The notes below the pieces were generated by a model. That model did not search any database. It worked only from the letters and a program-made list of their open reading frames with translations, and was not told the DNA's origin. From a virus: 38,171 nt of DNA. The translations under genes were made by a program, and so were the position numbers. This document shows positions 22,695-29,698 of this stretch, piece after piece (the stretch's first letter is position 1; each line of letters opens with the position of its first letter). The stretch is taken from positions 1-38,171 of IMG/VR virus record IMGVR_UViG_3300034404_000018. The stretch is one strand, 5' to 3'.

Positions 22695-23186
22695 TCACCA
22701 GGTCGCGCAATCCGATGTATATCCCTCGGTTGGGTCCGTGAACGGCTGGAATCCAGTCCGCATCCCGGTTATCCCGATGCTTATTAGAGTCGGCTTCCCC
22801 GGGTAAGCCTTGAACTCGAAATTGCTTATCGCGAGGGCGAACCACCACGCGTTGTTCTTCGTGAGCTGGATACAAATGAAATCCGCGAAATGACCCGCAT
22901 CCTTCTTCGCGTAGAATTTCTGATAGCTCCGCAGGTAGTCCACGCACTGATAGAAGTCAAAATTAAGCTTAGTGCAGTCGAGGATGATGTCGATGTCGAT
23001 ATGGGTCTTCGGGGCGAGGAGGATCGTGTCAACCGCCTGCTCGTCCCCGCTCATCCCGACCGCCGGGGGATTGATGCTGTGGATGCTAGCCCTCGAGGCG
23101 ACCGAGAGCGATGTCACGGTGCCGAGATAGATCTTTTGACCCCCGTATTTGAGATAGATGGAGCCCGGATCCGTCATCCCCGTCAC
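22695..23186 (-). CDS. Putative distal tail/tail-tip protein
   Basis: A 163-residue beta-rich protein. Gene order (directly after the tape measure, GTGA overlap with its stop) fits a distal tail or small baseplate component. It contains IYLGTVTSLSVASRASIHS near the start, a helix with CVDYLRSYQKFYAKK, and a closing strand block LAISNFEFKAYPGKPTLISI. This resembles the tail-tube-like fold that many such proteins share. I could not match it to a named family. GTG 23186 is the likely start, with ATG three codons on. Confidence 0.5.
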   Translation of the reverse strand: MTGMTDPGSIYLKYGGQKIYLGTVTSLSVASRASIHSINPPAVGMSGDEQAVDTILLAPKTHIDIDIILDCTKLNFDFYQCVDYLRSYQKFYAKKDAGHFADFICIQLTKNNAWWFALAISNFEFKAYPGKPTLISIGITGMRTGFQPFTDPTEGYTSDCATW

Positions 23187-25246
23187 CTCCTCCTGAGATA
23201 GAGGTTTTCCCTAGCCCTGATATCAATATTCACCTCCGGCTTGGATTTCGAGACCTCTTCTCGCAACATCCTCACCTCCTCGATCAGCTCGGTGAACAAG
23301 TCGATGACCCTAAGCGAGTATTGGTCGCCGCCCCCGGGCTGGAGGGATAGCCTGCTAATAGTGTTCGACGTTTCCTTGAGGCTCGTCCCCAATTCCTCGA
23401 GGTGCGTGATTACCCCGGGGTTGCTCCCCGTGAGCGCCTTCCCAAATCCTGAGAGGGCGTCCGTTAATCCCTTGAACGCGTTGGATATGGAGCTGGACGC
23501 GTTGGAGAGTGCTTGCGTGACACCCCCGAGACCCAGCTTATCCGCTATCCCCTTGAAGAACCCGGTTATCTTATCCCAGATCCCGCCGAGAGTATTGGAG
23601 ACCGCGTCAAGGGTGGATTTGAGGGTGTTCGTGAAATTGTTCCACGCGTTTTGGAGCTGGGTTTGCGCCCAGTTCCCGAATCCCGTGATGTTGTTCACGA
23701 CGGTGTTCCACGCGTTCTGGAGCTGACCCCCAACCCAATTCGCGAAACCATTAAGGGCGTTCCCAGCATTGGTGATGAACGAGGTGATGTTATCCTTGAG
23801 CCATCCTGCGAAATCCCCGAGCCGGGTCGCGATATCCCCGAGGAAATTAGACACCATTGCGTTAGCGGAGACCAGGAGGCTGACACCGTGAAGGAAACCC
23901 TGGGCTATCTCGCCCAACGCCCCGCCTATTACGGGGACGTGGGTCGATAACCATCCCTTAGCCTGGTCGCCTGCCTCCCATACTTGCTTCGAGAAATCAA
24001 GGATGCTAACCGAGGTGTTGTAGAAGGCGGACGCTATCGCGTTCCCGTGCTTCTCGGCTTCCTCGGCTTTTTCCCTTATTATCCTTGACGCCCTCTCTAT
24101 CACATCCGCGTTGACGCCCAGGGCTTCCCCTATCTTCCCGGCTATCGTGATTGCACCGGCGACCGCTGTGGCGACCCCAGTCGTCGTACCGAGGAATCCG
24201 GCGATGGCTCCCCCAATGCTGGATAAGGCTCCGCTAATACTGGATAAGGCACCCGTGATCACCGGTAGGATCTTGGTTGTTATAACGCCCGCTAGTGCTC
24301 CCCCGATGAGGTTACCTATACCGCCAAATACCGCCCCCAGCTTCTGGAGGATGAGCATCTCCCAGACATAGCGGAGGAGCCGGTTGAAGAATCCCGTGAT
24401 TATCCCCACCCCGCCGGAAATCGTCATCAACAGCCTCCTCATCCCCTTCTGCTCCTCTATCATCTCGCCGATTTGCCTAGCCCATCCAACACTCCTCAGG
24501 AAATCCGTGATGCGGGGTGCTCTAACCCCTCTAATCGCCCTAGCAACCCTCCTCGGGATACCCCGGGTCAACCTAGCATAGGTCACGGGGATAGTCCTTA
24601 AAGCCCCCGCGACTCTTCCTCTTACCCCGCCTCTCTCTGCCCATCGGCTAAGCGTGAAGATAGAGGAGATTACCGCCCGGTCAAAAGCCATTGCATCATC
24701 TCTCAGCCTCCTGAACACTGCGATAACGGTGAGCCCCGACTGATAGAAGCCCCGCATCACGGAAACCGGGAGGAAGAACAAGGACGCGATGTTGGTAATA
24801 TAGCTCCGGGTCGCCTCCTCGAATTCATAGGCGATAGTCCCCACCTGGGTGAACCGTGCCGACAAGCGGTCGACGTATCTAGCCACATTCGCGACTGACC
24901 TGGCGTGCTGGTTCATCGCCCTAGCGTGGTTCTCGCTCGCCCTCCTAGCCATCTCCAGGGCTTGCGCGGTCGCCTGGTGGGATCTAGCGAGAGCCCTCCG
25001 GGCGAGCTCTATCCTCTCCATCTCGTTCACGAGCCGGCTGAGAGCCATCGTGGTGCGGATGAGCGTCTCGCTGTATTTCGTGAGCGATTCCTCGAACGCC
25101 TTCAGCTTATCCGAGAACTCCCTGAGGCTCTCCTCGGCGGGCGAGACGTCGAGGCTTATCTCCCTGACGAGCTTCCTCCCCTCGTCCGCCCTAAGGGGGT
25201 TCCCGCCCCCCGTCCCCCCGGTACCCGTCCCCCCGGGTTCAGCCAA
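23183..25246 (-). CDS. Tail tape measure protein
   Basis: A 687-residue protein. It has an N-terminal coiled coil (about 20-125), a basic linker (200-250), then a central Gly/Ala/Ile-rich hydrophobic region (about 290-390). A repeat-rich part with QLQNAWN twice and a C-terminal helical tail follow. This is the layout of tape measure proteins, which set tail length and are ejected into the cell. At about 1.5 angstrom per residue the tail would be near 100 nm. Two 22-residue repeats are seen near 23640 and 23707 at DNA level. It starts at TTG 25246, overlapping the chaperone frameshift frame by 8 bases. Confidence 0.87.
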   Translation of the reverse strand: MAEPGGTGTGGTGGGNPLRADEGRKLVREISLDVSPAEESLREFSDKLKAFEESLTKYSETLIRTTMALSRLVNEMERIELARRALARSHQATAQALEMARRASENHARAMNQHARSVANVARYVDRLSARFTQVGTIAYEFEEATRSYITNIASLFFLPVSVMRGFYQSGLTVIAVFRRLRDDAMAFDRAVISSIFTLSRWAERGGVRGRVAGALRTIPVTYARLTRGIPRRVARAIRGVRAPRITDFLRSVGWARQIGEMIEEQKGMRRLLMTISGGVGIITGFFNRLLRYVWEMLILQKLGAVFGGIGNLIGGALAGVITTKILPVITGALSSISGALSSIGGAIAGFLGTTTGVATAVAGAITIAGKIGEALGVNADVIERASRIIREKAEEAEKHGNAIASAFYNTSVSILDFSKQVWEAGDQAKGWLSTHVPVIGGALGEIAQGFLHGVSLLVSANAMVSNFLGDIATRLGDFAGWLKDNITSFITNAGNALNGFANWVGGQLQNAWNTVVNNITGFGNWAQTQLQNAWNNFTNTLKSTLDAVSNTLGGIWDKITGFFKGIADKLGLGGVTQALSNASSSISNAFKGLTDALSGFGKALTGSNPGVITHLEELGTSLKETSNTISRLSLQPGGGDQYSLRVIDLFTELIEEVRMLREEVSKSKPEVNIDIRARENLYLRRR

Positions 25247-25424
25247 GCATGCTCCCCCTCAACTCACTTAATTTCTTCTCGATTTCGCCTACTATTCTCA
25301 GCAGTTTAGCCAGCGGGATATCCTCGACCAGGGAGGGCGGGATCCCGTAGAAAACGGCGAGTGAGAGGACTAGGGCGTCTGGGTCGGGAACCCCCGTGTT
25401 AAAGAAGGGTTTGCCTTGAGGCAC
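25239..25424 (-). CDS. Tail assembly chaperone, -1 frame extension
   Basis: A 61-codon frame. It encodes PDPDALVLSLAVFYGIPPSLVE and a helix LAKLLRIVGEIEKKLSELRG, typical of the T part of a G-GT tail chaperone, whose T domain binds the tape measure. The frame could begin at GTG 25424, but no SD is apparent. The AAACCCT slip site at 25406-25412 links it in the -1 frame to the preceding gene, so the likely product is a G-T fusion of about 150 residues. It overlaps the tape measure start. Confidence 0.7.
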   Translation of the reverse strand: MPQGKPFFNTGVPDPDALVLSLAVFYGIPPSLVEDIPLAKLLRIVGEIEKKLSELRGSMLG

Positions 25425-25690
25425 GCGTCGATGAGCTTGAGGGCTAGGTCAGCGGGTAGTTCATCCGCCTCTTTTTCATTTAGGGGTCTCTTACTCCCGT
25501 TCTCCTCGACGTAAACGCACACGTTCAGGAGGGCGGGTAGGGATTCCGCCGTGTTGAAATACTCCCTCACGCTCCCGTCCGCCGTGAACTCCCTTTTCAT
25601 AGCCCGGGCGAGATAACGCCTCAAATCCCCGAGAGTCATCTCCTTGATGTAGAAGACCCGATCCCCATCCTTAAACTCTATAAAGCCCAC
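25370..25690 (-). CDS. Tail assembly chaperone G
   Basis: A 106-residue protein. Beta-rich N-terminus FIEFKDGDRVFYIKEMTLGDL is followed by helices that end KLIDACLKANPSL. It lies between the major tail protein and the tape measure, the classical place for gpG. It is paralogous to the 104-residue protein at 26686-27000 (EMTLGDLRRYL versus ELTLGEVADIL, then a helical block). A canonical slip heptamer A-AAC-CCT lies at codons 94-95, giving G (106 residues) or a longer GT fusion. It starts at GTG 25690 and should bind tape measure and tube subunits during assembly, without entering the virion. Confidence 0.75.
   Translation of the reverse strand: MGFIEFKDGDRVFYIKEMTLGDLRRYLARAMKREFTADGSVREYFNTAESLPALLNVCVYVEENGSKRPLNEKEADELPADLALKLIDACLKANPSLTRGFPTQTP
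25406..25412 (-). promoter_or_regulatory. Programmed -1 frameshift site (A AAC CCT)
   Basis: On the minus strand AAACCCT fits the X-XXY-YYZ slippery pattern exactly in the zero frame (codon AAC is codon 94 of the gene starting at 25690). The -1 reading AAA CCC enters the downstream frame. Both tRNAs can re-pair in the -1 frame. Position and outcome match the known G-GT mechanism of siphophage tail chaperones. Confidence 0.75.
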
Positions 25691-25736
25691 GACGAGGACA
25701 CCCGGAAAGAGATTAAAAGAGCTGGGTAAAAAGAGG

Positions 25737-26654
25737 CTACATTATGAGCTGGATGTCCTTGAACCTGATCCCTATCTCCGCCTCGTTGACGCCTATCTCC
25801 GTCAGCGGGACTCTGTAACCCGTGATCTTATAGGGGGATGTGAGCACTAGGGTGAAGCCCTGGACGGGGTTGTTCCCGTTTAAGGCGAACCCGCCGAATG
25901 TCGCCACGATGCTCGACACGTCCTGGTTAGCCATTAGGTTTCCGAGCAGGGAGGATATTTGGCTGTAGGTCGGGATCCTCACGGTCGCCTCTAGATCCAG
26001 CCTTCCATAGTAGACGCCCCTCGCCCTGTCGGAGCCAAGCCCGTAGACCAGGTCGGCGTTCTGCCTCAGGGATATGTCGAGGCTCCTCGTGATTACAGCC
26101 GTCCCGCCCACCACCAGTGAGGCTCCGACGAACGTGTAAATGTTCTGCGGGATGCTTATCGTGTAACTGCTCGCGGGAGTAGAGTCGTAGGTTAAGTCGA
26201 GGGCATTCCCGCCGAGCGTTAATTCGATCATCCCGCCCCGTCCCGTCCCGACGGATATCCTCAGCTCATCAGCGAATGAGTTGAGGAGCACCATGTGGGA
26301 ATTGGGATCGCCCGCAGTGCTATACCAGACGTGGATCGTCGTGTAGATAGGAGTGGATGAGACAACCCACGTGGTAGGCGTTACCGTCCCGGTGGGAGTG
26401 AAGAACAGCGTGAAGACGGATGGATCGGATAGGTTGACGCCTACGCCCCAGGACACCTCGAAGGGACCGAAGGGGATATGGGTTATCCGCCTGTCGCCGA
26501 TCGTGAACACCGGCTCATAGTTCCTATTCACCTCGAATGTGTTGAGCCTCTGCCCATGACCGAATATCGCTAGGGAGCTGGAGCCGGGTATCTGGTAAGC
26601 GACCTGCGCCCTCGCCCCAGTCCAAAAAGTCGTTAAGCCCACGGTTCCCGTCAC
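25737..26654 (-). CDS. Major tail tube protein
   Basis: A 305-residue, almost entirely beta protein with Gly/Ser/Thr-rich strands. It lies between the two chaperone paralogs and two genes upstream of the tape measure, the expected place for the tail tube. Features include VTPTTWVVSSTPIYTTIHVWY and the C-terminal block VQGFTLVLTSPYKITGYRVP. It would stack as hexamers around the tape measure. It starts at GTG 26654. It is longer than many tube proteins, so an extra outer domain is likely. The call rests on gene order plus composition. Confidence 0.68.
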   Translation of the reverse strand: MTGTVGLTTFWTGARAQVAYQIPGSSSLAIFGHGQRLNTFEVNRNYEPVFTIGDRRITHIPFGPFEVSWGVGVNLSDPSVFTLFFTPTGTVTPTTWVVSSTPIYTTIHVWYSTAGDPNSHMVLLNSFADELRISVGTGRGGMIELTLGGNALDLTYDSTPASSYTISIPQNIYTFVGASLVVGGTAVITRSLDISLRQNADLVYGLGSDRARGVYYGRLDLEATVRIPTYSQISSLLGNLMANQDVSSIVATFGGFALNGNNPVQGFTLVLTSPYKITGYRVPLTEIGVNEAEIGIRFKDIQLIM

Positions 26655-26685
26655 CTAGAGGAATGATTCCGAAAAAGAGGGTAAA

Positions 26686-27000
26686 TTACAGCGATTGCCT
26701 CAGGTTGGAGAGCTGGGGGGTTAATTTAATGCACTCCTCTAGGAGGGCGAATGCTATCCTTGATGGTAGTCTCTCCCCCTTGTTCCGGTCGAATTTCGGC
26801 TCCTCGAGGCAATACTCCAATATCCGCAGGCGGTACTCGAGGTGGTTGAACGTCGGGTACATCCTCCCGTTCTCATCGACGGCGATGATCATCGAACGGT
26901 TGAGGATGTCCGCGACCTCGCCCAGGGTCAGCTCCCTTATCTTGAACTTCCGCCCCTCGACCTCGACTTCCTGCCTCTTTAGCTCGAAGTCCAGGGTCAT
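26686..27000 (-). CDS. Tail chaperone paralog
   Basis: A 104-residue protein. A beta start (MTLDFELKRQEVEVEGRKFK) is followed by IRELTLGEVADILNRSMI and helices (YRLRILEYCLEEP, RIAFALLEECIKL). The order of elements and several residues match the G protein at 25370-25690, so the two are paralogs flanking the tube gene. No slip site or extension frame follows this copy. ATG 27000 is chosen because the bidirectional TATA sequence lies directly upstream; the longer frame to 27219 crosses that promoter. Confidence 0.62.
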   Translation of the reverse strand: MTLDFELKRQEVEVEGRKFKIRELTLGEVADILNRSMIIAVDENGRMYPTFNHLEYRLRILEYCLEEPKFDRNKGERLPSRIAFALLEECIKLTPQLSNLRQSL

Positions 27001-27030
27001 GACACCACCACTCGGGGTATTAAGGGTGCG

Positions 27031-27045
27031 GAATCTTTTTAATTC
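27031..27045. promoter_or_regulatory. Bidirectional promoter between tail and Cas4-like genes
   Basis: GAATCTTTTTAATTC reads as TTTTTAAT on the plus strand and ATTAAAAA on the minus strand. It lies 33-40 bases from each gene start (ATG 27000 minus, ATG 27076 plus). One TATA-like core may thus serve both the tail operon and the nuclease gene. Confidence 0.6.
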
Positions 27046-27075
27046 CACAGCCCATAGCATCCCCATTGAGGCGTG

Positions 27076-27858
27076 ATGAAATTGAGTAAAGCGGATAAAA
27101 CCCAGAAAATGGAGAAGCCTCAAGTCGACAAATCGGTTGAGACCGATATCGCCAATCGCTTCTGGAAGGCGGTGATAAAGAGGATAGAGGAGGACAGCGG
27201 GGATAGGAGCGGGATCCACGTCACCGACCTCGTCTATGATTGCTTGAGGCGGGCGTATTATGATAAGAAGCTGGGCGAGCTGGTTAGTGCGGTGAGCGAC
27301 AGCGAGGGGCTGATGGTTTTATGGATTGGTCAAATGCTCCACGAGATGCCGTTCGGCGAGGGGTGTGAACACGAGAAGCCGATCGAGATAACCTTCGAGG
27401 GGAGCGTGAAGGTCGAGGGGCGGGTCGACGAGCTGTGCCAATTGAGCAATGGATCGCATATCGTGATTGACAAGAAGACGACGCGGAACATCCCTAATGC
27501 ACCCTACGACCACCACGTGAAGCAGGTGCTGTTTTACTCGGCGATCCTCACGAAGGTCTACGGGTATAAGGTCTCCTCGGCGGGCGTCTTCTACCTCGAC
27601 GTCGCGAATTTGAAGACCAAGCTCTATATCATCCCCGTGACTCCGCTCATGATTGAGGCCGCCCTAAAGGAAATGGAGAGGAAGGCGAGGTTGTTGAAGC
27701 AGGCGTTGGATACCGGGATCCCGCCGACCCCGGAGCCCGGGTGGCTGTGCTCCTACTGTCCCTATTTCAAGAAATGCGTGATGGATGGGTGGGGTCAGGG
27801 TTTAGCCCCCATAATCAAGGGATCCGAGAATCAGGGAGGCGGAGGTGAGAGCGGTTGA
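27076..27858 (+). CDS. Cas4/RecB-family Fe-S nuclease
   Basis: A 260-residue PD-(D/E)xK nuclease. Conserved residues, numbered from ATG 27076, are: C56; GRVDE with D118; the active site VIDKKTT with D132 and K134; motif QVLFY with Q150 and Y154; and a C-terminal cluster C225, C228, C234 in CSYCPYFKKC. Four cysteines of this spacing bind an iron-sulfur cluster in Cas4. There is no Cas1 or CRISPR array in the window, so it is a solo viral Cas4-like exonuclease, used for DNA end processing or recombination, possibly interfering with host spacer acquisition. ATG 27076 follows a GTG in the same frame. Confidence 0.88.
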   Translation: MKLSKADKTQKMEKPQVDKSVETDIANRFWKAVIKRIEEDSGDRSGIHVTDLVYDCLRRAYYDKKLGELVSAVSDSEGLMVLWIGQMLHEMPFGEGCEHEKPIEITFEGSVKVEGRVDELCQLSNGSHIVIDKKTTRNIPNAPYDHHVKQVLFYSAILTKVYGYKVSSAGVFYLDVANLKTKLYIIPVTPLMIEAALKEMERKARLLKQALDTGIPPTPEPGWLCSYCPYFKKCVMDGWGQGLAPIIKGSENQGGGGESG

Positions 27859-28049
27859 ACATAGACGAGGATAAACTTATTGATGGTATCGCAGGGAGCA
27901 TTGCGATAGCGGTAATAGGGTTAATGGTGTTTAAGGGATTGATACCCCCCGACGAAGGCATCAAATACATCCTTCTAATAATCGGCTACATCCTCGGGAG
28001 GCAGAGCGTCGGGCTAGCCTACTCCTCGCTTAGGGCTGGGAGGAAGTGA
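27855..28049 (+). CDS. Small two-TM membrane protein
   Basis: A 64-residue protein starting at TTG 27855, which overlaps the nuclease stop. It has two hydrophobic segments (GIAGSIAIAVIGLMVFKGLI at 12-31 and IKYILLIIGYILG at 37-49) and a basic tail RAGRK. Size and topology fit a holin-like or small viral membrane protein. There is no lysin gene nearby, and the role is not proven. It ends two bases from the convergent ParB-like gene. Confidence 0.6.
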   Translation: MNIDEDKLIDGIAGSIAIAVIGLMVFKGLIPPDEGIKYILLIIGYILGRQSVGLAYSSLRAGRK

Positions 28050-28051
28050 AT

Positions 28052-28735
28052 TCAACCCATTTTTTCCTTCAGCCACTCCCCCAGGGTTTTCCCCTCACTG
28101 CTCAACCGTGATATCAGGAGGGTTACCTGGGCGTAGGTCTCCTTATCCAATGGCACCATCATGATTAGCTTACCCCGGTGAGTGAATGCGATTACCCCCG
28201 CCCCCATATCCTCCGCTCCCATCCGTGCGACCTCACTGCACACCCGCTTAATCATCCTCTCCTTCTCGTCGCCCGGGTTCGGGGCTTTAGGCTTCGGCGG
28301 GTGTAGCCCCAGCTTATCCCTCAACTGCTTCTCGCCCATCCCCCGCCTCTTCGCCTCCTTAATGAGGTAGTCCAAGACCTGCGTCATCGCCCCCTTCACC
28401 CACTTCCCGTGAATCGAGTTGAGCCGGATCGCGTTGAGCCAGTAGTCGAATTCGTCGATGCAGTCCCCCTCCTCGCCCTCACGGCACAACCGCCCTATCA
28501 CTATCACGTCTATCTCCCCAGCCTTGAATACATCCCGCAGGACGATGAAGCGGTGCCAGCCATTCACGATCCGGTATCTGCCCTCGGGGGTCTCAACGAC
28601 CTGGATCGGCTCAACGTAGAAGTCGGATAGGCTCATCACCAGGGAGCGCACCATGTCTTCGTCCATCTCCCTCAATTTGAGGGGTGGCTCCTCGACCTCC
28701 TCGACCCTAACCCTCTTAATCGGTTTAAGCGACAT
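28052..28735 (-). CDS. ParB/Srx-fold nuclease-like protein
   Basis: A 227-residue protein. The N-terminal domain reads VEPIQVVETP then GRYRIVNGWHRF (52-63), the usual ParB/sulfiredoxin core (PIxV...Y.IidGhHR). It is followed by a helical region with an HTH-like segment (GEKQLRDKLGL) and a C-terminal helix. ParB-like proteins bind centromere-like repeats and CTP, or act as nucleases in viruses. No ParA partner is seen. The large repeat region at 6278 is an obvious candidate target, but that is inference. It starts at ATG 28735. Repeat element B lies immediately upstream. Confidence 0.75.
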   Translation of the reverse strand: MSLKPIKRVRVEEVEEPPLKLREMDEDMVRSLVMSLSDFYVEPIQVVETPEGRYRIVNGWHRFIVLRDVFKAGEIDVIVIGRLCREGEEGDCIDEFDYWLNAIRLNSIHGKWVKGAMTQVLDYLIKEAKRRGMGEKQLRDKLGLHPPKPKAPNPGDEKERMIKRVCSEVARMGAEDMGAGVIAFTHRGKLIMMVPLDKETYAQVTLLISRLSSEGKTLGEWLKEKMG

Positions 28736-28796
28736 GCGGGTTCCCCATGAGTCTTATTGACGAGAAGGGGGAATCAATGGAGAAGCGACGCACCGT

Positions 28797-28935
28797 CGCG
28801 TGATTTCATGATGGGTCTAATAGAAAACAAATGATTCTCCGCGGAAATTTCCATAGGAGTTAAGTCGAAAAACACAGGGGGGTTCAGGAGGGTGAGTGAC
28901 CCAGCTCAAAACGACTAAACTCGTCATGATCTGGA
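28797..28935 (+). repeat. Interspersed intergenic element, copy B
   Basis: Modules: TCATGATG (28806-28813); GAAAACAAAT; CCGCGGAAATTTCCATAGG (28839-28857); GTTAAGTCG; AAAAACAC; GGGGGTTCAGG; TGACCCAGCTCAAAA; and GTCATGATC (28923-28931). The 19-base centre is inverted relative to copies A and C, differing by one base from the reverse complement of copy A. The last module overlaps the stop codon of the 28924-29469 gene. Confidence 0.75.
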
Positions 28936-29469
28936 TGCTCTGACCTCCTGGTTGTGCCGCTTCACCCGCTCCGCGAAGTCCCTACCGAATAACACCTCCG
29001 CTGTTTTTACGTTTAGAAGGGCGTCGGTCGTCATCAACAGCTCGAAGAACTCCCGCATCACCCACGGTGCGATGGGTATCTCGACGGGGCGTAGAGGGAA
29101 GACAAGGGTCACATCAGCCCGCTTACACCCGTATTTCCTCCCCGCGTATTCCGTGATCTCGCTGTATAGCCTCCGCATTTCGTCGACGCCCCGCAGGGTG
29201 CGGGTAAACCAAGCGTCAAGGTTTATGAACACCGAGCCCAATACCTCGTCCTTGACCTCATCCACGCACTCTATCCTCACCCTAACCGAGACCTCGCCCC
29301 GCGTCTTTATGGTGCGGTCGAGGAGATCCTCTAGCCTTGGCGTCAACGTCCTGATGGCGTCGGGGGTGGCTCCCCCCGCCTTGAACAAACGCGGGTGGAA
29401 TCTGAAGCTACGGAACTTCTCGAACGGGTAGTGGTTAATGAAGAGCATTACCTCGTTCACCCCGATCAT
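28924..29469 (-). CDS. Hypothetical protein flanked by repeat elements
   Basis: A 181-residue alpha/beta protein. Helices and strands alternate (LEDLLDRTIKTRGEVSVRVRIECVD; DEMRRLYSEITEYAGRKYG; TLVFPLRPVEIPIAPWVMREFF). A CKRAD segment and a basic C-terminus (FAERVKRHNQEVRASRS) are also seen. No family is recognised. It starts at ATG 29469 under copy 3 of the shared promoter, which also drives the AAA+ and VWA genes. It is bounded by repeat elements B and C, and its stop codon lies in element B. These suggest an accessory (moron-like) gene gained as a unit. Confidence 0.7.
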   Translation of the reverse strand: MIGVNEVMLFINHYPFEKFRSFRFHPRLFKAGGATPDAIRTLTPRLEDLLDRTIKTRGEVSVRVRIECVDEVKDEVLGSVFINLDAWFTRTLRGVDEMRRLYSEITEYAGRKYGCKRADVTLVFPLRPVEIPIAPWVMREFFELLMTTDALLNVKTAEVLFGRDFAERVKRHNQEVRASRS

Positions 29470-29475
29470 TCCCGG

Positions 29476-29518
29476 TTCACCTCCGAGACCCCTCTAGATG
29501 ACGCCCAGGGTTTATAAG
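29476..29518 (-). promoter_or_regulatory. Shared promoter/leader, copy 3
   Basis: The minus strand has CTTATAAA (29511-29518), exactly 10 bases, then CATCTAGAGGGGTCTCGG (29483-29500), one base different from copies 1 and 2. GGAGGTGA (SD) and ATG 29469 follow. TATA-to-motif spacing equals the other two copies, so all three promoters were built or selected in the same way. Confidence 0.75.
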
Positions 29519-29545
29519 GGTTTCGGGTCTGCACTCAGTGCACTT

Positions 29546-29680
29546 TCCGCGGGGTTTCATGATGAGTCCCGCGGGAAAACGCACGGATCCTATGAAAATT
29601 ACCGCGGACGTGCACTCCGAAAACACCAAATCAAATTTGGGGCGTGAGACTTAGGTCAAATCGGAGTGGAGGATGGGGGT
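29546..29680 (+). repeat. Interspersed intergenic element, copy C
   Basis: Modules: TCATGATG (29557-29564), CCCGCGGGAAAAC, CCTATGAAAATTACCGCGG (29589-29607), CCGAAAACAC and TTAGGTCAAA. The right-hand terminal module is degraded, with only GGATGGGGG left. Its inner module is oriented as in copy A. It fills the 229-base gap between the ATP-grasp gene stop and the promoter of the 28924 gene. I see no gene here. Confidence 0.68.
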
Positions 29681-29698
29681 CAGGACGACTCGGAAAAA

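Noticed and set aside
27001-27219. Longer start for the chaperone paralog
   Set aside because: It would overlap the divergent nuclease gene and the bidirectional promoter, and the paralogy with G begins only at ATG 27000.
29557-29564. Box C/D small RNA signature (ATGATGA) in element C
   Set aside because: The C-box match is not kept in the other copies, and no CTGA D box lies at the expected distance.
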